From Winogradskyella eximia (GTDB taxonomy: Bacteria; Bacteroidota; Bacteroidia; Flavobacteriales; Flavobacteriaceae): DNA of 64,000 nt. Both the position numbers and the translations under genes were made by a program. This document shows positions 43,796 through 52,456 of the stretch, piece by piece. The notes below the pieces were generated by a model. That model was not told where the DNA came from and searched no databases. It worked only from the letters and a program-made list of their open reading frames with translations. The DNA lies in NCBI RefSeq assembly GCF_003386165.1, contig NZ_QRDV01000010.1, positions 109,297 to 173,296 of the forward strand, given 5' to 3'. Within the stretch, counting starts at the first letter, position 1; each line of letters begins with the position of its first letter.

Positions 43796-46222
43796 ATGAA
43801 GATTTCATACAACTGGCTAAAACAGTTTATAAAAACAGATTGGGACGCAGAAAAAACTGGCGAATTACTTACCGATCTTGGTTTAGAAATAGAAGGTATT
43901 GATATTTACGAATCTATAAAAGGCGGATTAAAAGGCATCGTAATTGGTGAGGTTTTAACTTGTGAGAAACACCCAAACGCAGACCGACTAAAAGTAACTA
44001 CTGTAAATATTGGAGCAGATACGCCTATACAAATTGTTTGTGGCGCACCAAATGTTGCTGCCGGACAAAAAGTTCCTGTTGCAACTATTGGTACAACCTT
44101 ATACACAGAAGAAGGTGAAGCTTGGACCATAAAAAAAGGAAAAATTAGAGGCGAAGAAAGCCACGGAATGATTTGTGCAGAAGACGAATTAGGTCTTGGT
44201 AAATCGCACGATGGTATTATGGTTTTAGATACCGAAATAAAAGTAGGTACTCCTGCTGCAGAATTATTTGAAGTAGAAAATGATCAAGTTTTCGAAATTG
44301 GATTAACACCAAATAGAGCTGATGCCATGAGCCATTATGGTGTAGCACGCGATTTAAAAGCGGGTTTACTGCAAAAAGAAGTATCATTAGAGCTCATTAC
44401 ACCATCCGTAAGTTCTTACCATGTAGATGCGAGAGCACTTAAAATTGATGTCGATGTAAAAGACAAAGATAAAGCACCTCGTTATTGTGGTGTAACAATC
44501 TCTGGACTTAAGGTTGAAGCATCACCTGCTTGGTTACAAAACCGACTAAAATCTATTGGCTTGTCACCTATTAACAATCTTGTTGATATTACCAATTACG
44601 TATTGCACGAGCTTGGTCAACCTCTACATGCATTTGATGCTGATAAAATAGCTAATCATAAAATTGAAGTTAAAACCTGTGAAGCGGGTACAAAGTTTAC
44701 AACTTTAGACGGTGTTGAGCGCGAATTACATGAAGACGATTTAATGATTTGTGATTCTGAAAAACCAATGTGTATTGCTGGTGTTTTTGGAGGTATTGAT
44801 TCTGGAGTCTCAGAATCAACCACCCGTATTTTCTTAGAAAGTGCATACTTTAATCCTGTTAGTGTTCGTAAAACAGCAAAACGACACGGATTAAATACCG
44901 ATTCTTCTTTTAGATTTGAAAGAGGAATTGATCCTAACCTTACTGAATATGCATTAAAACGTGCAGCTTTATTAATTTTAGATATTGCAGGTGGTGAAAT
45001 TACAAGCGACATTGTTGATGCTTATCCTAAAAAAATAAAAGATTTCGAAGTAAGGTTAAGCTTCGATAATGCTAAAAAATTAATTGGAGAAGAAATCCCA
45101 AAGGAAACCATTAAAAGTATTTTAGCATCTTTAGAAATAAAGGTAAATAACGTAACTGAAACTGGTTTGGGATTAACAGTGCCTGCCTACAGAAATGATG
45201 TGCAACGCGAAGCTGACATTATTGAAGAAATCTTAAGAGTATACGGTTACAACAATATAGCAACAACAACAAAGTTGAATGCTTCTATATCAAATTCTTC
45301 TAAATTTGAAGATTATAAACTTCAAAATATCATTGGTAATCAATTGGTTTCTCAAGGATTTTTTGAAATTATGGCAAATTCGTTAACCTCACCAAAATAT
45401 GTGGCTTTAAGTGAAGATCTTAGTGAAGAGCATAATGTAAAAATGCTAAATCCGTTGAGTAACGATTTGGAAGTAATGCGACAGTCGTTATTGTTTTCTG
45501 GATTAGAAGCCGTAGCGCATAACATCAATAGAAAACGTGACGATTTAAAGTTATTTGAATTCGGAAAAACATATCACCAATACACAGAAGCGCGAGAAGA
45601 ACATAAACACTTATCCCTTTTTGTAACAGGAAACAAAACTGAAGAACGATGGAATGCTGTAGCTAGTCCAGGTGATTTCTTCTACTTAAAAGGTACGATT
45701 GAAGTTGTTTTAGAACGTTTAGGACTGAGAAAATTAAAATCAGCACCAATTAAATCTGATGTTTTCAGCGAAGGCATGAGCTTTTCTATTGGTAAGAAAA
45801 AAATGGTTGATTTTGGTTTGGTAAAAAAATCAGTATTAAAACATTTTGGAATATCTCAAAATGTATTATTTGCAGATTTTAATTGGGATAATGTGTTAGA
45901 TATGGCACAACATAATAAAATTAAATTTAATGCTATCTCTAAATATCCAGAAGTAAAACGTGATTTCGCTTTACTATTAGATAACAAAGTGACTTTTGAA
46001 GAAATTGACACTATAGCCAAACAAACAGAAAAGCAATTGCTTAAAAGCGTGAATTTATTTGATGTTTACGAAGGTAAAAAACTACCAGCTGGTAAAAAGA
46101 GTTATGCTGTTAGCTTTATTTTACAAGACGAACATAAAACGCTAAATGATAAGCAAATTGACAAAATTATGTCTAAATTACAAGCTAATTTCGAAAGTAA
46201 ATTAGGTGCTGAACTACGTTAA
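43796..46222 (+). CDS. pheT: Phenylalanyl-tRNA synthetase beta chain
   Basis: The large, non-catalytic subunit of phenylalanyl-tRNA synthetase, 808 residues. The N-terminal EMAP-like tRNA-binding domain lies at about 40-150 (VLTCEKHPNADRLKVTTVNIG), then B3/B4 editing (about 210-390), B5 (about 410-475) and the C-terminal ferredoxin-fold anticodon-binding domain (about 715-808, FNAISKYPEVKRDFALLLD to FESKLGAELR). The pheS gene is not in the window, which is normal in this group. It has its own promoter and a strong terminator. Confidence 0.98.
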   Translation: MKISYNWLKQFIKTDWDAEKTGELLTDLGLEIEGIDIYESIKGGLKGIVIGEVLTCEKHPNADRLKVTTVNIGADTPIQIVCGAPNVAAGQKVPVATIGTTLYTEEGEAWTIKKGKIRGEESHGMICAEDELGLGKSHDGIMVLDTEIKVGTPAAELFEVENDQVFEIGLTPNRADAMSHYGVARDLKAGLLQKEVSLELITPSVSSYHVDARALKIDVDVKDKDKAPRYCGVTISGLKVEASPAWLQNRLKSIGLSPINNLVDITNYVLHELGQPLHAFDADKIANHKIEVKTCEAGTKFTTLDGVERELHEDDLMICDSEKPMCIAGVFGGIDSGVSESTTRIFLESAYFNPVSVRKTAKRHGLNTDSSFRFERGIDPNLTEYALKRAALLILDIAGGEITSDIVDAYPKKIKDFEVRLSFDNAKKLIGEEIPKETIKSILASLEIKVNNVTETGLGLTVPAYRNDVQREADIIEEILRVYGYNNIATTTKLNASISNSSKFEDYKLQNIIGNQLVSQGFFEIMANSLTSPKYVALSEDLSEEHNVKMLNPLSNDLEVMRQSLLFSGLEAVAHNINRKRDDLKLFEFGKTYHQYTEAREEHKHLSLFVTGNKTEERWNAVASPGDFFYLKGTIEVVLERLGLRKLKSAPIKSDVFSEGMSFSIGKKKMVDFGLVKKSVLKHFGISQNVLFADFNWDNVLDMAQHNKIKFNAISKYPEVKRDFALLLDNKVTFEEIDTIAKQTEKQLLKSVNLFDVYEGKKLPAGKKSYAVSFILQDEHKTLNDKQIDKIMSKLQANFESKLGAELR

Positions 46223-46245
46223 CCGACAACAAGTAGAAACAAATA

Positions 46246-46278
46246 AAAAGCCCTTAAAATTAAATTTTAAGGGCTTTT
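46246..46278 (+). terminator. Terminator of pheT
   Basis: A perfect 15-bp stem (AAAAGCCCTTAAAAT at 46246-46260, ATTTTAAGGGCTTTT at 46264-46278) with a three-base loop, followed by T residues. It lies 24 bases past the pheT stop. Confidence 0.92.
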
Positions 46279-46328
46279 TTATATTCAAAAACAATTGAAC
46301 TCAAGGCTTTCTTTTTATACCTAATGGT

Positions 46329-47036
46329 TTAGGCTTCGTTTGTACCAAAAGTAAAAGTTGCAGTTTTAAACTTCAACTCAATATATGATATTAAAGCGTA
46401 AAAGAAAATTGCAGCTCCAGACATTTCTAAAAATTCCTCAAAATTATACATTAAGGCATAAGTTAATGTCTCTTCGCCATGTATTTCCGCATGCATACCT
46501 CCTATCATCTCCATACCAACAGCACCAGAAACAAAAACAACACCTGCTAAAATAAAGAGCTTTAATATGTTTTTTGGTAAACGCATCATAAATTTAAAAT
46601 AAGCAATACCGATAATTGCAACCATACCTATATAAGGAATAAACCATGCAAAATAAAGCAACCCAGAAGCACTAAAAAGTGCTTCCATTGGTGCTCTCAG
46701 CTGCTCATGGATTTGTATCATCTCATCTAAAGAGATAAAAACAAAAATACCCGATAAGCCTATCCAATGCCAAAATTTTTCACCTAGTGCTTTACTTCCA
46801 TAAGCAATAAAAGCTAACAAAATAGCATCACCTAACAATACCAGTGCAGAAAAATAAGTTGGTAAATTAGCTTCCAAATTCACATTTAAAAGTTTAACCA
46901 AAAGTCTAGTCACCTTATCTTCCATACCAGCCGTACTAAATAATAAATAAACAGAAAACAAACTCCCTATAATTAATAGTGCTATTGCAATAAATAGATT
47001 GCGAAGAATCCTAGATTTTCTTACTTTAAATTTCAT
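46329..47036 (-). CDS. Multi-pass membrane protein, unknown function
   Basis: A 235-residue protein with about six transmembrane helices (near residues 12-32, 62-80, 87-103, 126-148, 157-177 and 205-223). Polar residues recur in or near the membrane: SLDEMIQIHEQ after helix 3, GMEMIGGMHAEIHGEE after helix 5 and NFEEFLEMSG before helix 6. These Glu/Asp/His clusters could bind metal, but no family is recognised. It is alone on its strand between pheT and tpx. Confidence 0.7.
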   Translation of the reverse strand: MKFKVRKSRILRNLFIAIALLIIGSLFSVYLLFSTAGMEDKVTRLLVKLLNVNLEANLPTYFSALVLLGDAILLAFIAYGSKALGEKFWHWIGLSGIFVFISLDEMIQIHEQLRAPMEALFSASGLLYFAWFIPYIGMVAIIGIAYFKFMMRLPKNILKLFILAGVVFVSGAVGMEMIGGMHAEIHGEETLTYALMYNFEEFLEMSGAAIFFYALISYIELKFKTATFTFGTNEA

Positions 47037-47348
47037 AAAAAAAAGTGTTTAAATGTAGACAAACAAAGAGATTGTCCTAATAAATAATTTGGTTGAGATA
47101 AAAAATTTCAAGGCTCGAAGGTAAAACTTTGTAATCAATTGCAGACAATATATTATTCAAACAACCTATAACTTCGTTTAAATGTTATTAAACACCATAA
47201 AAATATAAACTTATAATACTGACTACTAACAACTTATTAAAAACAAAACCAAAAAAAGAACTTTAAATATTCTTTTTCAAAAATTATACTTTATTTAATA
47301 TTATTACGCTTAAAAGTCATTATTTTTAACACACAAAATTTATAAAAA
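47037..47348. other. Divergent intergenic region before tpx
   Basis: These 312 AT-rich bases hold no gene that I can see. They must contain the divergent promoters of the membrane protein gene and tpx. TATTTTTA at 47322-47329 is a possible -7 element for tpx, with no convincing TTG. No large inverted repeat is seen. Confidence 0.5.
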
Positions 47349-47849
47349 ATGGCAAATATTACATTAGGAGGAAATCCTATAGAAACTACAGGAAACTTAC
47401 CAGCAATTGGAAGTACAGCTCCAGACTTTAAACTTACAGCAACCGATTTATCAGATAAATCATTATCAGATTATAATGGTATTCGCTTAATTTTAAATAT
47501 ATTCCCAAGTGTTGACACAGGTACATGTGCACAATCTGTAAGAACTTTTAACGAAAAAGCGAGTAAATTAAACAACACTAAAGTCTTATGTATCTCTAAA
47601 GATTTACCATTTGCATTAGCACGTTTTTGTGGTGCAGAAGGTTTAGATAATGTTGAAAGTCTTTCGGATTTTAAAACAGGAAACTTCGGTAAAGATTACG
47701 GTTTAACATTTAAAACTGGGCCTTTAGAAACATTACTATCTAGATGCATTGTTGTAATTGATACAGACGGTAAAATTATCCACACAGAACAAGTTGCAGA
47801 AATTAAAGACGAACCAAATTACGAAGCTGCATTAAAGGCTTTAAAATAA
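47349..47849 (+). CDS. tpx: Thiol peroxidase
   Basis: Tpx reduces hydroperoxides with electrons from thioredoxin. The peroxidatic Cys is residue 60 in SVDTGTCAQSVRTFNE and the resolving Cys is residue 94 in ARFCGAEG, the atypical 2-Cys arrangement of Tpx. Length 166 is exactly typical. A diacylglycerol kinase gene follows after 52 bases on the same strand. Confidence 0.97.
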   Translation: MANITLGGNPIETTGNLPAIGSTAPDFKLTATDLSDKSLSDYNGIRLILNIFPSVDTGTCAQSVRTFNEKASKLNNTKVLCISKDLPFALARFCGAEGLDNVESLSDFKTGNFGKDYGLTFKTGPLETLLSRCIVVIDTDGKIIHTEQVAEIKDEPNYEAALKALK

Positions 47850-47901
47850 ACATTTAATTAATTCTGAATTTACTTTAACGGATTTAGAATAGCGTCTTTA
47901 C

Positions 47902-48270
47902 ATGCAAAAAAAAGAATCCTTTATAGTAAATAGGCTAAAAAGTATAGGTTTTGCTTTTAAAGGCATGCTAATACTTATAAAAACAGAAGCTAGCATAAAA
48001 GTGCAACTATGTATTACAATAGTTATCACTTTTGCTGGCTTCTATTTTGAAATTTCAAAAACCGAATGGATGGTTCAATTAGCAATGATAGGATTAGTAA
48101 TGAGCCTAGAAGGGATGAATACAGCTATAGAACATATCGCAGATTTCATTCACCCGGAATACCACAAAAAAATAGGACTAATAAAAGATGTTGCTGCTGG
48201 TGCAGTTTTCATAGCAGCTATTATTGCGACTATTATTGCTGGTATTATTTACGTTCCCAAAATATTTTAA
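47902..48270 (+). CDS. dgkA: Diacylglycerol kinase (DgkA-type)
   Basis: A 122-residue inner-membrane kinase that phosphorylates diacylglycerol or undecaprenol. It has an N-terminal amphipathic segment (residues 1-30), then three hydrophobic helices (about 32-52, 55-75 and 98-120). The active-site block EGMNTAIEHIADFIHPEYHKKIGLIKDVAAGAVF (about 67-100) carries the conserved ExxNTAIE motif. Plus-strand frames overlapping its 3' half are shadows. Confidence 0.93.
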   Translation: MQKKESFIVNRLKSIGFAFKGMLILIKTEASIKVQLCITIVITFAGFYFEISKTEWMVQLAMIGLVMSLEGMNTAIEHIADFIHPEYHKKIGLIKDVAAGAVFIAAIIATIIAGIIYVPKIF

Positions 48271-48363
48271 ACCAACAAAGCTTTCAATTTTATTTTTTAA
48301 ACACCAATACAAATTTAATCTACCTTTACATACCAAACGCTTAACTATAACGTTTCATATTTG

Positions 48364-48371
48364 TATTTTTG
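48364..48371 (+). promoter_or_regulatory. -7 element before the M15 peptidase gene
   Basis: TATTTTTG is a perfect TAnnTTTG 37 bases before the ATG at 48408. TTA (48341-48343) at a 20-base distance is a poor -33. The position rules out the longer frame from 48369, which would start inside this element. Confidence 0.45.
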
Positions 48372-48407
48372 TGCCTTTCAAATTCAACAAAACTTTTAGT
48401 AATTATA

Positions 48408-49181
48408 ATGAAATCATTTTTTGCTGCATTTTCAATGGTATTCATTGTGTTGAGTTGCAACATGAAGGAGAAAAAAACAAGTACTGCTGAGGTTATTAGG
48501 ATTAAAAAAGATACTACCATTACTATTGAAAAACCTAAACTGCATATTACAAAAACGCTAGTTTTAGGTAAGTTTGATTATAAAATAGATAGTACCTTTA
48601 TTAAAGTTAATGCAGCACATTCTACCAAAACCTTATACCTTAACACAGAAGTTTATGATGCGTTTTTAAAAATGCATAAAGCGGCTAAAATAGATGGTAT
48701 AGATTTAATTATATTATCTGGCACACGAAATTTTAATGAACAAAAAGCGATTTGGGAACGCAAATGGAGCAAGTATAATAGCCTTAACCCATTGGATCGC
48801 GCTTACAAAATTTTAGAATACAGTTCAATGCCTTCAACATCTAGACATCATTGGGGAACAGATTTAGACCTAAATAGTTTAAGTAATTCGTATTTTAGCA
48901 GCAGAAAAGGAAAAGCTATATATGATTGGCTGAATGCAAATGCTAACAATTTTGGATTTTATCAAGTTTACACCAATAAAGACAATGGGAGAACTGGATA
49001 CAATCTTGAGAAGTGGCATTGGTCGTATTTACCATTAGCAAGTCCATATTTAGAATTTTATAACCATAATATCACCGATAAAGATATAGACGGTTTTGAA
49101 GGTTCTAATTTGGCAAAAGACCTAGATATAATTGAAAGCTATGTAAATGGTATATCTAGAAAAGCAAAAGATTACAAATAA
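48408..49181 (+). CDS. M15-family D-Ala-D-Ala carboxypeptidase lipoprotein (VanY-like)
   Basis: A peptidase of the VanY/DacB kind that trims peptidoglycan stem peptides. From the ATG at 48408 the 257-residue product has a lipoprotein signal with lipobox VLSC near residues 14-17. Zinc ligands and catalytic residues are visible in SGTRNFNEQ, SRHHWGTDLDLN (His and Asp) and EKWHWSYLP (Glu and His). A longer frame from 48369 adds 13 residues that would spoil the signal peptide and overlap the -7 element. It is the last gene before ftsK. Confidence 0.9.
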   Translation: MKSFFAAFSMVFIVLSCNMKEKKTSTAEVIRIKKDTTITIEKPKLHITKTLVLGKFDYKIDSTFIKVNAAHSTKTLYLNTEVYDAFLKMHKAAKIDGIDLIILSGTRNFNEQKAIWERKWSKYNSLNPLDRAYKILEYSSMPSTSRHHWGTDLDLNSLSNSYFSSRKGKAIYDWLNANANNFGFYQVYTNKDNGRTGYNLEKWHWSYLPLASPYLEFYNHNITDKDIDGFEGSNLAKDLDIIESYVNGISRKAKDYK

Positions 49182-49235
49182 ATAATATATTTTTCCTTAA
49201 AATGGAATTAGATACCGAAATGAATTCGGCTTAAA

Positions 49236-51674
49236 ATGGCAAAAAAAACAACAAAAAAGAAAACAACCACTAAAGCAAAGCCAAAAGAAAAAGCTAAGGC
49301 AAAGTTTAAAAAACCTTCTTTTAAACTATCTAGCCAACAAAAACTAATATTTGGTAGTTTCCTTATTATATTAGGGTTACTGCTGTTTATTTCTTTTTTA
49401 TCTTTTGTCTTTACCGGAAAAGAAGACCAAAGTGTGCTGAATGGTTTCCCTGAGCGCTCTACAGAATACAAAAATTGGGCTAGCCAACTTGGAGCTTGGG
49501 TTAGCGAATTTTTTATCACTAAAGGTTTTGGTTTGCCATCCTTTATTTTTGCAGGTCTATTGTTTCTTTCTGGTGTTTATGTCACCTTAAATTTAAATAA
49601 AGTAAAACTTAGAAAACATTGGATTTGGGGCACACTAATCGTAATATGGTTATCAATTCTATTTGGCTTTTTTACTCATAAATACGATTTACTTGGAGGA
49701 ACTATTGGTTTTGAAATGAATCAATTTTTTCAAGATTATATTGGCAAAATAGGAACAATACTATTATTAGCATTTGGACTTATAGCTTATTTAGCCATTA
49801 GATTTAAAGTGACAGGAGAAGGTATAGCTGCAAGTTTTAATCGTGCTAAAAGTTCGATTAAAGAAGACTTAAAATCTGAAGAAAACAAAAAAGAACCAAC
49901 TGTAATCTTTGATAATAACTTAACAGAGGAAGCTGAAGCCATAAAATCTGCTTTTGAAATCCCACTAGAAAACAACGAACCAACCATTAGTAAGCATTCT
50001 AAACCTGAGGTAAAAACTGAAGTTAAAGTTGAGAAGCTAAAAATGGAAGTCATTGAGGAACCCAAAGAAGAAACAATTGATTCCCCAGAAATAACAATGG
50101 AAGTAGAAACGGTTGAAGAGGAAAAATCTGAAACCGATAATTTAGCTGATAAATTGGTGGAAGACTTCGGACAATTTGATCCTACTCTCGAATTAGGAAA
50201 ATTTCAGTTTCCTCAATTAGATTTATTGAAAAAATATGATAACGAAGGCATATCAATAGATCAAGATGAACTTGAAGAAAATAAAAACAAAATTGTAGAA
50301 ACTTTAAATAACTACAAAATAGGTATCTCTAGTATTAAAGCTACAATAGGACCAACAGTAACGCTTTATGAGATTGTACCAGATGCTGGAATTAGGATTT
50401 CAAAAATTAAAAACTTAGAAGATGATATTGCCTTATCGCTTGCTGCATTAGGAATTAGAATCATTGCACCAATACCAGGAAAAGGAACTATTGGTATTGA
50501 GGTGCCAAATAAAAACTCAACCATTGTATCAATGCGTTCGGTTATTGCATCTCAGAAATTCCAGAAATCAGAAATGCATTTACCTATTGCTTTTGGAAAA
50601 ACCATTAGCAACGAAACCTTTGTTGTAGATTTAGCAAAAATGCCACACTTATTAATGGCTGGTGCTACAGGACAAGGTAAATCGGTAGGTTTAAATGCTG
50701 TACTGACCTCCTTATTATATAAAAAACATCCTGCAGAAGTAAAATTTGTTCTTGTAGATCCTAAAAAAGTAGAATTAACACTTTTCAATAAAATTGAGCG
50801 TCATTATTTAGCAAAACTTCCTGATAGTGAAGAAGCTATTATTACAGATAATACTAAGGTGATAAACACACTAAATTCACTTTGTATTGAAATGGATAAC
50901 CGTTATGAGATGCTAAAGAATGCATTTTGTAGAAATATAGCAGAATACAATACTAAGTTTAAAGCTAGAAAGCTAAACCCTAACGATGGTCATGCATTTC
51001 TGCCTTATATCGTTTTAGTTGTAGATGAGTTTGCTGATTTAATAATGACAGCAGGTAAAGAAGTAGAAACACCAATTGCCAGACTCGCACAATTAGCACG
51101 TGCCATTGGTATACATTTAATTGTGGCAACACAGCGACCTTCTGTAAACGTTATTACAGGTATTATAAAAGCCAATTTCCCAGCACGTATAGCTTTTAGA
51201 GTAACTAGTAAAATAGATTCGCGTACTATTTTAGATGGTTCTGGTGCAGATCAATTAATTGGTCGTGGAGATATGTTATATACCCAAGGCAACGAACTTA
51301 TTAGAATTCAATGTGCCTTTGTAGATACTCCAGAAGTTGAAAAAATCACAGAATTTATTGGTTCGCAAAAAGCATATCCAGATGCACACTTACTACCAGA
51401 ATATGTTGGTGAAGAAGGTGGCACAAATCTTGATATAGATATTTCAGATAGAGATAAATTGTTTAGAGAAGCCGCAGAACTTATTGTTACAGCACAGCAA
51501 GGCTCAGCATCTTTATTACAACGAAAACTAAAATTAGGCTACAATAGAGCTGGTAGAATCATAGATCAACTAGAAGCTGCTGGTATTGTTGGTAATTTTG
51601 AAGGAAGTAAAGCACGTCAAGTATTAGTACCAGATTTAACATCTCTAGATCAGTTATTAGATAACGAACAATAG
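49236..51674 (+). CDS. ftsK: DNA translocase FtsK
   Basis: FtsK pumps chromosome termini during division and activates XerCD. The 812-residue product has a very basic N-terminus (KKTTKKKTTTKAKPK), four transmembrane helices (about 38-185), an acidic linker (about 205-310) and the motor: Walker A GATGQGKS at about 476, Walker B IVLVVDEFADLI at about 590. The gamma winged-helix domain is at about 745-805 (GSASLLQRKLKLGYNRAGRIIDQLE). It is followed 52 bases later by lolA. Confidence 0.97.
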   Translation: MAKKTTKKKTTTKAKPKEKAKAKFKKPSFKLSSQQKLIFGSFLIILGLLLFISFLSFVFTGKEDQSVLNGFPERSTEYKNWASQLGAWVSEFFITKGFGLPSFIFAGLLFLSGVYVTLNLNKVKLRKHWIWGTLIVIWLSILFGFFTHKYDLLGGTIGFEMNQFFQDYIGKIGTILLLAFGLIAYLAIRFKVTGEGIAASFNRAKSSIKEDLKSEENKKEPTVIFDNNLTEEAEAIKSAFEIPLENNEPTISKHSKPEVKTEVKVEKLKMEVIEEPKEETIDSPEITMEVETVEEEKSETDNLADKLVEDFGQFDPTLELGKFQFPQLDLLKKYDNEGISIDQDELEENKNKIVETLNNYKIGISSIKATIGPTVTLYEIVPDAGIRISKIKNLEDDIALSLAALGIRIIAPIPGKGTIGIEVPNKNSTIVSMRSVIASQKFQKSEMHLPIAFGKTISNETFVVDLAKMPHLLMAGATGQGKSVGLNAVLTSLLYKKHPAEVKFVLVDPKKVELTLFNKIERHYLAKLPDSEEAIITDNTKVINTLNSLCIEMDNRYEMLKNAFCRNIAEYNTKFKARKLNPNDGHAFLPYIVLVVDEFADLIMTAGKEVETPIARLAQLARAIGIHLIVATQRPSVNVITGIIKANFPARIAFRVTSKIDSRTILDGSGADQLIGRGDMLYTQGNELIRIQCAFVDTPEVEKITEFIGSQKAYPDAHLLPEYVGEEGGTNLDIDISDRDKLFREAAELIVTAQQGSASLLQRKLKLGYNRAGRIIDQLEAAGIVGNFEGSKARQVLVPDLTSLDQLLDNEQ

Positions 51675-51726
51675 ATTAAACGATAATAAAAGAATAAACT
51701 AAATAAGATTCAAAATAAATTAATAG

Positions 51727-52368
51727 ATGAAAAATTTAATTATAATAGCGTTTATCACCTTAGGATTTACATCATTTGCACAAAATGATGCCAAAGCAGA
51801 AACTTTATTAAAAGAAGTAAGTACTAAAATAAAAAGTTATAAAAATATTAGTCTAGACTTTAAATACGAATTAAATAATTTAAGCGAAAATATTAAGCAA
51901 GAAACACGTGGAGATGTGGTTATTGAAAGCGAAAAATATAAACTTAATATTTTAGGTGTCACTCGTATATTCGACGGAAAAACATTATACACTATTAGTC
52001 CAGAAGATGAAGAAGTTACTATTTCTTCAGACAACACAGAAGACGAAAGTACTATTACTCCTAGTAAAATGCTATCATTCTATGAAGATGGGTATGCTTA
52101 TAAGATGGATATAGTTCAAACTATAAAAGGGAGAAAAATTCAGTACGTAAAACTAAACCCTATAGATACCAATGCTGAAATAAAACACATTTTATTAGGT
52201 ATTGATGCCACTACAAAACACATTTACAATTTAATTGAAGTTGGTAAAAACGGAACAAAAACAACATTAACTGTTAATTCTTTTAAAACCGACCAGCCTA
52301 TTTCAAAAACCTTATTTACATTTGACAAAAGTAAATACAGTGACTATTTTATTAATAGAATAGATTAA
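51727..52368 (+). CDS. lolA: Outer-membrane lipoprotein carrier protein LolA
   Basis: LolA carries lipoproteins across the periplasm. The 213-residue product has a signal peptide (1-18, ending SFAQ) and the LolA half-barrel pattern, with the family segments ISLDFKYELNN, KYKLNILGVTRIFDGKTLYTISPEDEEVTI and the final TLFTFDKSKY. It lies between ftsK and an LptF/LptG permease gene on the same strand, so the region is an envelope-biogenesis block. Confidence 0.92.
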   Translation: MKNLIIIAFITLGFTSFAQNDAKAETLLKEVSTKIKSYKNISLDFKYELNNLSENIKQETRGDVVIESEKYKLNILGVTRIFDGKTLYTISPEDEEVTISSDNTEDESTITPSKMLSFYEDGYAYKMDIVQTIKGRKIQYVKLNPIDTNAEIKHILLGIDATTKHIYNLIEVGKNGTKTTLTVNSFKTDQPISKTLFTFDKSKYSDYFINRID

Positions 52369-52456
52369 TACTGACTAAAATTATAATGTTGCATATAAAT
52401 CGTTTCATTATATCGCATTATATATTCAAATTTGATTAAGGCTAAAACATAATTGT

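Noticed and set aside
48066..48490. Plus-strand frames overlapping the end of dgkA and the start of the M15 peptidase gene
   Set aside because: They are out of frame with two clear genes, with Cys-rich and Tyr-rich sequence that has no recognisable fold.
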